From Chloroflexota bacterium (GTDB taxonomy: Bacteria; Chloroflexota; Anaerolineae; Anaerolineales; Villigracilaceae), in assembly GCA_016235445.1 (NCBI GenBank), contig JACRLB010000046.1, forward strand, positions 17,446 through 81,445: a DNA stretch of 64,000 nt, given 5' to 3'. Position 1 is the first letter of the stretch. Each line of letters begins with the position of its first letter. The notes below the pieces were generated by a model. It saw only the letters and a list, made by a program, of their open reading frames with translations. It did no database searches and had not been told where the DNA came from. Shown one piece after another: positions 41,744 through 49,517 of this stretch. The position numbers and the translations under genes were made by a program.

Positions 41744-42523
41744 TTAAATCATCGCCATCAACACACCGAACCTGCCCGTCTTGCCTTTTTCAGCGCGGTG
41801 CGAAAACCAATCGTCCAAATGACAGGCGGTACACACGCCAGAGACCTGCACCTGCTCCACGCCCGCATTTTGCAGTTGAATCAAATTGGCTGTCCACAAG
41901 TCGAGATAGATTCTTCCGTCCCTGGCTTGGAGGATGCGTTCAGCATCTTTGCCGTATTTTTCACGAAACTGCAAAGCAACTTCCTCGCCCACTTCGTAAT
42001 GATCCACGCCGATGGATGGGCCAATGCCAGCGACAATATCTTTTGGGTTACAGCCGTACCGCGTTTGCATCTCCTCGATGGTGGTCTTTGCCACGCCTTT
42101 CACGGTTCCCATCCAGCCCGCGTGGGAGATGCCGATTACTTTTTTCTGCGGGTCGTGAAAGAGGAGCGGGACGCAATCTGCAAAGCGCATGAAAAGCGAG
42201 ACTTCAGGATTATCCGTCAAAAGGATGTCGGCGCGGGCGGGATGATTTTCGAGCGGGCGCGGTGCGTCAGCGTGGACAATGTCTGTGCCGTGAACCAGCC
42301 ATACGTCATGAAGAGAGGCGGGGTCGCGTCCAAGCGCATTAAATATGCGAATGCGATTCTCGGCCACGTGAGCAGGGTCATCGCCCACCGATCCTCCAAG
42401 ATTAAGAGAATGCCAGGGCGCAGGGCTTACGCCGCCGCGGCGGGTGAAGACCGCCTGCATGAGCGCATTTGAAAAAATATCGAAGCGGTAATAACGCAGG
42501 CCGGCGTGTTCGTGATAGGGCAT
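41744..42523 (-). CDS. pgeF: Peptidoglycan editing factor PgeF (YfiH/laccase-domain family)
   Basis: Amidase-like editor that removes wrong amino acids from UDP-MurNAc peptides; family members also have purine-nucleoside activity. The 259-residue chain has the metal-site residues in VHGTDIV, FADCVPLL and SHAGWMGTVKG, and GPSIGVDHYEVGEEV. A much longer reading to 42778 is rejected: the ATG at 42523 overlaps the stop of the upstream DUF2085 gene (TAATG), which fits coupled translation. Neighbouring wall genes support an envelope role. Confidence 0.9.
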   Translation of the reverse strand: MPYHEHAGLRYYRFDIFSNALMQAVFTRRGGVSPAPWHSLNLGGSVGDDPAHVAENRIRIFNALGRDPASLHDVWLVHGTDIVHADAPRPLENHPARADILLTDNPEVSLFMRFADCVPLLFHDPQKKVIGISHAGWMGTVKGVAKTTIEEMQTRYGCNPKDIVAGIGPSIGVDHYEVGEEVALQFREKYGKDAERILQARDGRIYLDLWTANLIQLQNAGVEQVQVSGVCTACHLDDWFSHRAEKGKTGRFGVLMAMI

Positions 42524-43533
42524 TAGTCCGAGGCCTGGTGAACCGCGAATTTTTTGATGTAATACTGGCGGGTTTCGCTCATCGATTCTTCGATGTTGGG
42601 GTAGGCGAACCAGGCGGTTGCAAAACCGAAGAGCGCGCCAGTGAACGCGCGCAGGAAGGGCGTGCTTTCGCGGTACGGCACGAGGGACGCGAGCCAGTCC
42701 CAATTGAACTGGCTGAAGAGCTGTGAGAATCCATCCAGGCCGATGGGCGCAATACCGATGAGGAGCCATAGCATCCAATGCAGTGATTTGAAGCGGCGGC
42801 CTGTTAGCCCGAAGATAATTCCAAAACCCAGAATGGCAAGGTAGATGGCGATGTCACGTTCACATAAAGCAACCTTGTAGCCAACCGCATCATCGCCGAT
42901 GTAATTGCGGGCTTCAAAACGCGTAAAGCTGTAGGGGTCGCTTAGGTTCGCAAGGCCTGTTACTTCTTCGAATGTTTTTACGCCTTGCAGTCTCGCTTCT
43001 GCCAGCGGATAGTAAGGCTGTTCGCCGTAGAGGAAGAAGGAGCGAAAGCCGAATTGATGGCACAAGGGCTTGTACATGCGGTAGATGATTTGCGCGGGCA
43101 GGACTGCATTTAATTTCATCAGGGTTGGCGCGAGGAAGGGCAGGCCGACATACAAGAGCATGAAAAGATTCAAAATGAGCAGGTAACGCCTGGCGATCCA
43201 AGATGAGACACGGTCGCCGGTGGTGATGCTCCTGCCTTTTTGGACGCGCTGTTTGTATTCGGGGTCTTCCAATTTTTCCAACTGGTTCTTCCTGTCGAAG
43301 GCCGCGCCGATGGTCATTTTTAGTTTCTGGCTGGTGATGGGATATTTCAACGCGTACGGCCCTGCCTCCACGACGGGGATGGACTGCGCGTATTTTGCAA
43401 CCAGCACAGCATCGGAATCAATGTCTACTTCGATAAGACGGTGGGGATATTGGGATTGAAGTTTAGTCAATTCAACCCTGATTTCGTCACAGGGTTTGCT
43501 GTCTTTGCGGGTGAAGAGGGTTACATTGAGCAT
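42523..43533 (-). CDS. Glutaredoxin-like domain fused to DUF2085 membrane protein
   Basis: A 336-residue protein joining an N-terminal thioredoxin-fold domain of the DUF836/glutaredoxin-like type (MLNVTLFTRKDSKPCDE to about 85) to a membrane domain of DUF2085 (YKPLCHQFGFRSFFLYGEQP, ALCERDIAIYLAILGFG), with five or so helices. The N-terminal active site has Ser-Lys-Pro-Cys, so only one cysteine of the usual CxxC pair remains. The DUF2085 Cys residues are present. The ATG at 43533 follows AGGA; a longer reading to 43581 is unsupported. A redox role at the membrane is plausible; ccdA is the next gene upstream. Confidence 0.8.
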   Translation of the reverse strand: MLNVTLFTRKDSKPCDEIRVELTKLQSQYPHRLIEVDIDSDAVLVAKYAQSIPVVEAGPYALKYPITSQKLKMTIGAAFDRKNQLEKLEDPEYKQRVQKGRSITTGDRVSSWIARRYLLILNLFMLLYVGLPFLAPTLMKLNAVLPAQIIYRMYKPLCHQFGFRSFFLYGEQPYYPLAEARLQGVKTFEEVTGLANLSDPYSFTRFEARNYIGDDAVGYKVALCERDIAIYLAILGFGIIFGLTGRRFKSLHWMLWLLIGIAPIGLDGFSQLFSQFNWDWLASLVPYRESTPFLRAFTGALFGFATAWFAYPNIEESMSETRQYYIKKFAVHQASD

Positions 43534-43593
43534 AATTAATCCTGTAAAAAAGACTTGACACAAAAACTCAAAGAAGCACAAGGATTACCCTTC

Positions 43594-43754
43594 TTTTTAA
43601 CGGCTCTTCAGGATTGAGTGGGGTAAAACCCCATCTACCACAGAGCGCACAAAGATCACAGAGATTTTAAAGGGTTTTTCTCTGTGGACTCTGTGATCTT
43701 TGTGGTGAAAAAATGTGCAACCCCACTAAATACCAAAGAGCCTTTTTAACTTAA
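43594..43754. repeat. Nested inverted-repeat element, outer arms TTTAACGGCTCTT...GTGGGG
   Basis: The outer arms TTTAACGGCTCTTCAGGATT plus GAGTGGGG and the inverted CCCCACTAAATACCAAAGAG plus CCTTTTTAA flank the core TACCACAGAGCGCACAAAGA ... CTCTGTGGACTCTGTGATC ... TTTGTGGTG. This is the third example of a shared core with unrelated outer arms. Confidence 0.82.
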
Positions 43755-43886
43755 CCTTCGTGTACGTTGTGTCCTTTATGTTTAAATGGTTTTAATTTTG
43801 GCTCTTGCGTCGTTTCAAGGAGCTCGTCAAAAAAGAGGCGTATTTTCGAGGCAAAATCGAACAAAAATTGCCCAGCTCCTTGAAAT
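43753..43886. repeat. Two further repeats before ccdA's stop
   Basis: 43753-43787 is an ACCTTCGTGTACGTTGTGTC / TTTATGTTTAAATG word, a copy of 3554-3588. 43815-43886 has inverted ends TTTCAAGGAGCT and AGCTCCTTGAAA around a 48-base centre. Nothing coding is seen in 43534-43904. Confidence 0.75.
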
Positions 43887-43904
43887 CACTTATGAGCCTT
43901 AATT

Positions 43905-44627
43905 TTAAATCCCAAAATTAAAATAGAAGAACTGGCCTTGCTGGGCAATCAGTTCAAATATTCCTGTGAAGAGCATCACGCCGACAATTACTAAAATCAC
44001 GCCCATGGCAATTTCAACATAGCGCATTACCTTGTTGTATTTTTTCAGGGTGGCGGTTACCCAGCCAATGCCCAGGGCGGCCACCAGAAACGGGATCGCC
44101 AGCCCCGCCGAATAGAACGTGAGCAGGGTCGCGCCAAGTGAAACAGAGCCGCCATTGATGGCAAGCGTGAGAATCGCGCCGAGGACAGGTCCCACGCAGG
44201 GAGACCAGCCCGCCGAGAAGAACACACCCATCAACGCCGAGGAGAGGTATCCTAACTTTGGGTTTGGCGCCTGCTGTACGCGGGTATCGTAGGCCAGGAA
44301 TGGGATGTGGAATACCCCGATCATGTGCAATCCAAAGATGACCACCACAATGCCGCCAATCTTCGCCAGCCAGTAGCGCAGGTCATACAGCAGGCCGCCA
44401 GCAAAGGAGGCGGCCACACCCAGCAGGATAAACACCGTGCTGAAGCCCAACACAAAGGCAACTCCGTGGCTGAAAGTCAGCCAGCGGTTGGGCTGGTCAC
44501 CCGCACCTGCCGCGCGTCCGCCGAGATAGCCAACATACGCAGGCACAAGCGAAAACACACAAGGAGAAAGGAAGGAGGCCAACCCTGCCAGAAAAGCAAG
44601 CCAGACGCTAATTTGTGAAATTTCCAT
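43905..44627 (-). CDS. ccdA: CcdA family cytochrome c biogenesis / thiol electron transporter
   Basis: Carries reducing electrons from cytoplasmic thioredoxin across the membrane for cytochrome c maturation or other extracytoplasmic thiol reduction. The 240-residue chain has six membrane helices with the paired cysteines in FLSPCVFSLVPAYVGYLGG and SAGWSPCVGPVLGAIL. The size is typical. It lies 20 bases after the L,D-transpeptidase gene in the same direction. No ResA or thioredoxin-like partner is next to it. Confidence 0.9.
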   Translation of the reverse strand: MEISQISVWLAFLAGLASFLSPCVFSLVPAYVGYLGGRAAGAGDQPNRWLTFSHGVAFVLGFSTVFILLGVAASFAGGLLYDLRYWLAKIGGIVVVIFGLHMIGVFHIPFLAYDTRVQQAPNPKLGYLSSALMGVFFSAGWSPCVGPVLGAILTLAINGGSVSLGATLLTFYSAGLAIPFLVAALGIGWVTATLKKYNKVMRYVEIAMGVILVIVGVMLFTGIFELIAQQGQFFYFNFGI

Positions 44628-44647
44628 AATGATTTAGAACCTCGGGA

Positions 44648-45805
44648 TTAGAATTTTCTCTCTGTAGATTGCACAATTGTGCCGTGATCGGGAAGGGATA
44701 CGCGTAATTCGCTTTGGGCAAGCGATACATACGGAGTAGTCCAGCGGAAGATCCATTTGGCATTTTCAGGGGTTACATTGATACAGCCGTGCGAGCGCTT
44801 CTCGCCAAAGGCATTGTGCCAAAACGCGCCGTGGATGGCAATCCCTTCGCCGCTGATAAATGTATTCCACGGAACCGCAGGGGTGGAGTAACCCGCCTGA
44901 GCCGAGCCTGCCGTCATATTTTTGGAAATTATTTTCCAGTGGGTAATCAAGTTCCCCGCTGGGGTGGCAAATTGATCCGAGATTTGACCTGTGATCGGGT
45001 CGTAGGCTTTTCCGCTGGAGATGCGGCAGAAGAAAACTTCGTTACTGCCTTCAAAGCAGGAGAGGGTTTGATAGTCCAAATCCACTGAAATTGTCTTTTC
45101 ATCGGGGTTGAAGTCTGGGGTGATGGGCGCCACTTCTTCTTCCGTGAGAATCTTGAACCCTGCGCCATCGCCCCAGAAGAACTCACCGTAGCCGCCGCCG
45201 TAACCGTAGCCCTTGCCGTAGGCATCTTCATTCCAGCGGTATTCCACAAAGCCATTACTCTGGCGGATTTGGTCAATCCACACCACCTGCCCATAATACA
45301 AACGTGGCGGGAAGTTATAGGTAATGTGATCCTGGAGCCAGGGAGAGGCAACCACGCCTTCGTGAGTCAACTCGATGTAAGGGACGGTCACTTCTGCCCA
45401 AAAGCCAGTCTGCCCTGCGGGGAGTTCTGCGATGGGCACGTTGGGGAAATTCTTCGTCGGCTGAAGCATGGATGCGTAAATGTAACCTTGTGAAGTCTCC
45501 ACGTAGCGCTGGTTGGATAATCCGCCGATCACATTCCCGATCACCTCGCGTCCCCACTCCACGAGCGTATCCGCGCCCAGCTTGCCAATGGAGGTGTTCA
45601 AGCCAGGGTCGTTCGTGGGGCGGCTGCGAAGGTCAATATCAGGCTCCACCACGCGGCCAATAATGTCACTGACGGGGAACTGCGGCAAACGTTTCGGCGT
45701 GTACAACGCTTCAAGTTCAGGGAAGTTATATGGCTTGAACGCCATCGCGCCGAAACCAACCCCTGCCAGTTTTAGAAAGTCACGCCTTGAAATTGGTCTT
45801 TGCAT
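44648..45805 (-). CDS. Tat-exported L,D-transpeptidase (YkuD)
   Basis: Forms 3-3 cross-links or other L,D bonds in peptidoglycan outside the membrane. The 385-residue precursor has a Tat signal (SRRDFLKLAGVGFGAMAF), an SH3-like middle region and a C-terminal YkuD domain with the catalytic Cys in HGAFWHNAFGEKRSHGCINV. The ATG at 45805 follows AAAGGTG; the longer reading to 45841 lacks support. It probably acts on the same wall that the FemAB enzymes, PgeF and the M23 peptidase handle. Confidence 0.92.
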   Translation of the reverse strand: MQRPISRRDFLKLAGVGFGAMAFKPYNFPELEALYTPKRLPQFPVSDIIGRVVEPDIDLRSRPTNDPGLNTSIGKLGADTLVEWGREVIGNVIGGLSNQRYVETSQGYIYASMLQPTKNFPNVPIAELPAGQTGFWAEVTVPYIELTHEGVVASPWLQDHITYNFPPRLYYGQVVWIDQIRQSNGFVEYRWNEDAYGKGYGYGGGYGEFFWGDGAGFKILTEEEVAPITPDFNPDEKTISVDLDYQTLSCFEGSNEVFFCRISSGKAYDPITGQISDQFATPAGNLITHWKIISKNMTAGSAQAGYSTPAVPWNTFISGEGIAIHGAFWHNAFGEKRSHGCINVTPENAKWIFRWTTPYVSLAQSELRVSLPDHGTIVQSTERKF

Positions 45806-45841
45806 GATACACCTTTGACTCGTGAAAAAATTGTATCGCAA

Positions 45842-46052
45842 GATTTATCTTGCGAGTGTAGTTTGACAATGTCACATTTCAAAACCTTTTACCACAAAGT
45901 CCACAAAGGGGCACAACACTTGCGCCGCACTGCGTTCCCTGGCACCGCCCGCCAGGGCAGGTGTGTTGCAGTGCAGGTGAGGAGAGCAAAATGCTAAACC
46001 CAATTGTGACATTGTCAAAGTAGTTACTTCAAAAACAAACGCAAGATAAATC
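45842..46052. repeat. Nested TIR element (TTTGACAATGTCACA family), copy 2
   Basis: The outer arms GATTTATCTTGCG (45842-45854) and CGCAAGATAAATC (46040-46052) enclose an exact 15-base TIR, TTTGACAATGTCACA (45862-45876) and TGTGACATTGTCAAA (ending about 46019). Inside are CCACAAAGTCCACAAAGGGG and a GGCACCGCCCGCCAGGGCAG hairpin. Confidence 0.88.
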
Positions 46053-46067
46053 TCCCTGGCACTGCCC

Positions 46068-46135
46068 GCCACATCGGCTCTTTGCATTGCTTCGCATCGC
46101 AAAGCAATGTCGCATTCGCGGAGCGCTGCCGAAGG
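46068..46135. repeat. TTGCATTGCTT hairpin and GGCACTGCCCGCC word
   Basis: TTGCATTGCTTCGCATCGCA with AAGCAATGTCGCATTCGCGG forms an imperfect hairpin next to a copy of the GCACTGCCCGCCAC word also found inside 45842-46052. No gene is seen in 45806-46210. Confidence 0.55.
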
Positions 46136-46210
46136 GGCAAGTGTGCAGTACCTTTACTTTGCAAGCATACCTGCAAACAAAATGAGCGTCAACGGCACAG
46201 TGAGAATATA

Positions 46211-46870
46211 TTAATCTTGCAGGTAAACTTCCAAAGCGCGCAAACAGTTTGCGCTCAGCTTGTGCCCTACTTCATCTTCGCAATAGGTCACTTGCGCGCC
46301 AGCCTGCTCGAGCAAAGCCATGGATGCGCGGGCACGTTCCACAGGAATCAATTTATCCTGCGTGCCATGCGCCACGAAAATATCTTTCCCAGCCAGCGCC
46401 TTCTTCGCAATGTATTCATCCAGGCCAGAGGGAAGAAAACTGGCCAGCACGCCCATTTTGCGAACACGCTGGGGATACAACATCCCCATCAAATTGACCA
46501 TTGCCCCGCCCTGGCTGAATCCCATCAAATCGAATTGCCGCGCTTCCAACTTAACCGAAGCTGAGTACCCGTCTATGAGGTTGATCAGCGCCTCAGCGGC
46601 GGGGTAAAGCATTTCGAGACTGGGCCTGCCGTCGGTTAAGGGTTGAGGCGGGCGCCATGAAAAGCCGCTGGATTCGGCGGGGTGCGGCGCGCGCGGCGCG
46701 ATCATCCAATAATCGGAAGGGAGTCGGCGTGTGAAAACCCACATGGAATTTTCGTCGCCCGTCCAGCCGTGGATCATTACCAGCAGGCGCGGGTTTTCAG
46801 CGGATGAGGGGCGGGCGCGCAAGGTCCAGCCGTTGAATGAAATGAGTTCGGTGTTAATCGCGGTTTGCAC
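46211..46870 (-). CDS. Alpha/beta hydrolase (phospholipase/carboxylesterase family)
   Basis: A serine esterase of the Abhydrolase_2 group. The 219-residue chain has the oxyanion region MIHGWTGDENS, nucleophile Ser119 in LMGFSQGGAM, Asp in VAHGTQDKLIP and His in DEVGHKLS, a complete triad. It is the last gene of a three-gene run and overlaps the preceding small gene by 17 bases. Acyl-ester substrate unknown; with the patatin upstream a lipid-related task is likely. Confidence 0.87.
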   Translation of the reverse strand: MQTAINTELISFNGWTLRARPSSAENPRLLVMIHGWTGDENSMWVFTRRLPSDYWMIAPRAPHPAESSGFSWRPPQPLTDGRPSLEMLYPAAEALINLIDGYSASVKLEARQFDLMGFSQGGAMVNLMGMLYPQRVRKMGVLASFLPSGLDEYIAKKALAGKDIFVAHGTQDKLIPVERARASMALLEQAGAQVTYCEDEVGHKLSANCLRALEVYLQD

Positions 46871-47081
46871 GTTTGACGATCCAATCCAGCCCGAAGAGGG
46901 CGAAAAAAATTAAAGCAATTGGCACGAGCGCGCCGAGCAGGCAAAGAAAGCCCGTGACTGCCGCGCCAAAGCCATAGATGATCCAAATTAAAGCGATGCC
47001 GACAACGAACAACAAAAGAATCGCGCCGATCAAAATGCGCGTGTTTGTGTCTTTGACATATTTACGAAGGTCGCGGCTCAT
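46854..47081 (-). CDS. Small two-helix membrane protein
   Basis: A 75-residue protein with two closely spaced membrane helices (about 16-36 and 38-66) and charged ends. No named family is recognised. It overlaps the patatin gene by four bases (ATGA) and the esterase gene by 17, so all three are translationally coupled. This supports a shared task. Confidence 0.75.
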   Translation of the reverse strand: MSRDLRKYVKDTNTRILIGAILLLFVVGIALIWIIYGFGAAVTGFLCLLGALVPIALIFFALFGLDWIVKRANRD

Positions 47082-47956
47082 TTTGCTCCAAATATCTTTT
47101 TGCCCATCCGCGCCGGCCAGGAGACGGCGCGTTTGAGCTGTGGCAGAATTTCTTCGGTGGCCTGCTCGCCAAGCTGTACCACATCTGCGACCACGATTTT
47201 ATCGAGCAGGCTGATGTGATGCACGGCGGGACGAATGATGATTTCAGGCTTTTCGAGTTCCAGACGATAGTAAGCCAATGCGCGACTGCTGACATCGACG
47301 GAACGCAGGAAGATGTCGAGGGATTGGGCAAGCGTCATGCGGGTGAGACGCTCCGCGATGGTTTTCGGCAGGATGCCTGGCACAGGGATTTTATGCGGGC
47401 GCAAGGGTTTATCCATGGGGTCGTTGAGCACAACGGCAACGACGGGCAGGCCGGGCGAGAGCATCCGCGCCACAGAGACGGGCACGGGGTTGAGCACGCC
47501 GCCGTCGGTCAAATCCCAGCCGTTCATGCGATGAAGCGGGAAAATCCCCGGCAGTGCAATGGTGGCAAGGATGGCATCTTTCAAACATCCGCTTGAGATG
47601 ATAACTTCGCCGCCGCTGTTAATATCCACTGCGGGTACGGCGGCAGGGATGCGGAGATCGTTGAATGTTTTTTCTCCCAGCAGTTTTTCGAGCAATTTCC
47701 GAACGCCATCCAAACCCAGCAGGGATGGGCCGTCTTCTGAAGTTCGCCCGTATAAACGGCTTTGTTCCACGCCTTCAAAGGCGGCCTGAATCTCTTGCGG
47801 AGAATAGCCGGCGGCGTACAAAATGCCCACAAGCCCGCCAAAGCTGGTACCGGCCACAGAACGTATTTTGTATCCTTCTTTTTCAAGGCGGCGAATCACG
47901 CCGATGTGAGAGTTACCCTTGGAGCCGCCCCCGCCTAATGCCAGTGTGATATCCAT
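47078..47956 (-). CDS. Patatin-like phospholipase
   Basis: Ser/Asp-dyad lipid acyl hydrolase. The 292-residue chain has the oxyanion loop GGGGSKG (8-14), nucleophile Ser38 in AGTSFGG, and catalytic Asp151 in DLTDGG. All catalytic elements are present. The protein has no signal peptide, so it acts in the cytoplasm or at the inner membrane face. It is first in the three-gene run. Confidence 0.9.
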   Translation of the reverse strand: MDITLALGGGGSKGNSHIGVIRRLEKEGYKIRSVAGTSFGGLVGILYAAGYSPQEIQAAFEGVEQSRLYGRTSEDGPSLLGLDGVRKLLEKLLGEKTFNDLRIPAAVPAVDINSGGEVIISSGCLKDAILATIALPGIFPLHRMNGWDLTDGGVLNPVPVSVARMLSPGLPVVAVVLNDPMDKPLRPHKIPVPGILPKTIAERLTRMTLAQSLDIFLRSVDVSSRALAYYRLELEKPEIIIRPAVHHISLLDKIVVADVVQLGEQATEEILPQLKRAVSWPARMGKKIFGAK

Positions 47957-47995
47957 TTTTATTGAAATTGCCTTTCTTGAACCATGTAGCTAGAC

Positions 47996-48225
47996 TGGGC
48001 GCGGTCAGGAACTGCGCTTTTATTCAACAGGGATTCGGCGGGCTGACCCACAGGGTGCTTCGCAAAGCCCTGCCTGGCACAGCCCCCTGTGGGCAGTACG
48101 TGGAAGTCGGCTGAAGCCGACTAGTCTGAGTCCACTTTAGCGGACTTCCATGTACTGAGCAGGGGATTTATCCCCGCGAAACGGGCGGCAGAAAACCGCA
48201 GTTTGTAACCGCGCACAGTATAGAC
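47996..48225. repeat. Large dispersed repeat, copy 2 (inverted relative to 32121-32285)
   Basis: Its reverse complement begins at the TATACTGTGCGCGG end and runs to CTGACCGCGCCCAG. It has an extra block (GGTGCTTCGCAAAGCCCTGC, CCCCCTGTGGGCAG) absent from copy 1. GTCGGCTGAAGCCGACTAGT and the GTCCACTTTAGCGGAC hairpin lie inside. No gene is seen in 47957-48494. Confidence 0.85.
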
Positions 48226-48340
48226 AAGCTGAACGAAAAGGATTTTACCTTGGCTCATGTGTAAAGAGTGTGCAGGCTGAATGCTCGGACTTTCAAAGAG
48301 CAAAAAACTTAACGCGAATTTTCCGAATGAGGCGAATGAC

Positions 48341-48480
48341 GCGAAAAAAATTCGCGTTACACTGCGCTGGCGCGCAGCGCAAGTGTTCGCCCAATTTGCG
48401 TAGTTCGCGTTAAAAGGTTTTGATTGTTGTGCCCCTTTGTGGACTTTGTGGTAAAGGTTTTGAAATGCAAATTGTCAAAA
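48341..48480. repeat. GCGAATGACGCG / AATTTGCGTAGTTCGCG words and partial TIR element
   Basis: TGTTCGCCCAATTTGCGTAG with TTCGCGTTAAAAGG matches 32308-32343 in the same orientation. It is joined to CCCCTTTGTGGACTTTGTGG and a decayed TIR end (AATTGTCAAAA), a partial copy of the TTTGACAATGTCACA element that ends 15 bases before the stop of the CAP gene. Confidence 0.7.
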
Positions 48481-48494
48481 TACGCGTTCCCCAC

Positions 48495-49502
48495 TTAATC
48501 CGGGTCGCGGATGAGCCAGACGGCCATGCCCCCGATGACGCAGGCCGCGATGATCAATACGCTGAACAATAGCGCAGACGAGGTGTCGCTGGAACGCGGC
48601 TCTTCCGTCAACGGGGTGGCTGTGAGATTCAATGCGGGGGTAAATGAGATTGCCGTAGAAGTGAGGGTTGGGATTGTCGGAAGTAAAAGAGGCAACGGCG
48701 TGGTCAATTCCGGTGTGGGTATATCAAGTGGAGGAGGCGTAGCTCCTTTCAGCACCAGCAACTCCTGGCCCTGAAACACAACCAGGTCTTCACCGAGGTT
48801 GTTCAACGCCTGAATATTCTTGATCGTTGTGCCATATTCGATGGCAATGCTCCACAGGCTTTGGCCATACTGAACTGCGTGAATCACATCCCCATCCGCG
48901 CGAGCGGTGCTTTTTGCAACTGGCACCATATATTGGCTGACCCCTGCCGCCTCCCCTGAGCCGCCATTTTGCAATGCGTTAGTCTGCATCTGTCCGTCGC
49001 TGGTTGTAGCGGCGGTGTCTACTGCGTAATAATAACCGTTGCCGCCCTGTGAAATTCCCGCGCCGATATTGGTGTAATTCTGCGAGAGCATGGTATTCAT
49101 GTGCAGGTCATCCTGCCAGGCCGGCGGGACTCCATCCCACACGAGCGGGTTACTGCTCATCAAAATATTCTCGGCGCGAAACCCGCCCAGCGACAGGTCG
49201 CCTGCCAGCGGAAAACCAAGCGAGAGCAGTTGCTGGGTGTAGGTGATTCCGCCGGGGCGGGTGTGGGTCACTTGGCCGGTGGCGGCCATGTAATCCGCCT
49301 GCGATTGGGCGGTCTGCATCAGGATGGGATGCGATGTCAAAGCAGGCAATCCATAGGAAAGGCGCAAACCATTAACGGCATCGATCAATTGTCCCGCACT
49401 GGTAATTTGATTTTGCGGGCTGGCAAGAACCTGCTCTCGCGCCTGCAAATTCACAACCAGCAAAAGAAATATCGTCAAAACAATGAAATGGATTTTTTTC
49501 AT
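48495..49502 (-). CDS. CAP/SCP domain protein with LysM and C-terminal membrane anchor
   Basis: A 335-residue extracytoplasmic protein: an N-terminal signal peptide, a CAP domain (LIDAVNGLRLSYGLPALTSH, AENILMSSNPL, NIGAGISQGGNGYYYAVD), a LysM domain (HAVQYGQSLWSIAIEYGTTI to LLVLKG), a Pro/Thr-rich stretch and one C-terminal membrane helix. Such proteins bind the wall; enzymatic activity of bacterial CAP domains is unclear. The ATG at 49502 is preferred to a TTG at 49508. It lies 15 bases after the aminotransferase gene. Confidence 0.85.
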   Translation of the reverse strand: MKKIHFIVLTIFLLLVVNLQAREQVLASPQNQITSAGQLIDAVNGLRLSYGLPALTSHPILMQTAQSQADYMAATGQVTHTRPGGITYTQQLLSLGFPLAGDLSLGGFRAENILMSSNPLVWDGVPPAWQDDLHMNTMLSQNYTNIGAGISQGGNGYYYAVDTAATTSDGQMQTNALQNGGSGEAAGVSQYMVPVAKSTARADGDVIHAVQYGQSLWSIAIEYGTTIKNIQALNNLGEDLVVFQGQELLVLKGATPPPLDIPTPELTTPLPLLLPTIPTLTSTAISFTPALNLTATPLTEEPRSSDTSSALLFSVLIIAACVIGGMAVWLIRDPD

Positions 49503-49517
49503 AAACAAGCCTGGTCT

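Noticed and set aside
42524..42778. N-terminal extension of PgeF to 42778
   Set aside because: It overlaps the end of the DUF2085 gene for 85 codons, is Arg/Pro-rich and lacks family similarity; the ATG at 42523 gives the normal length.
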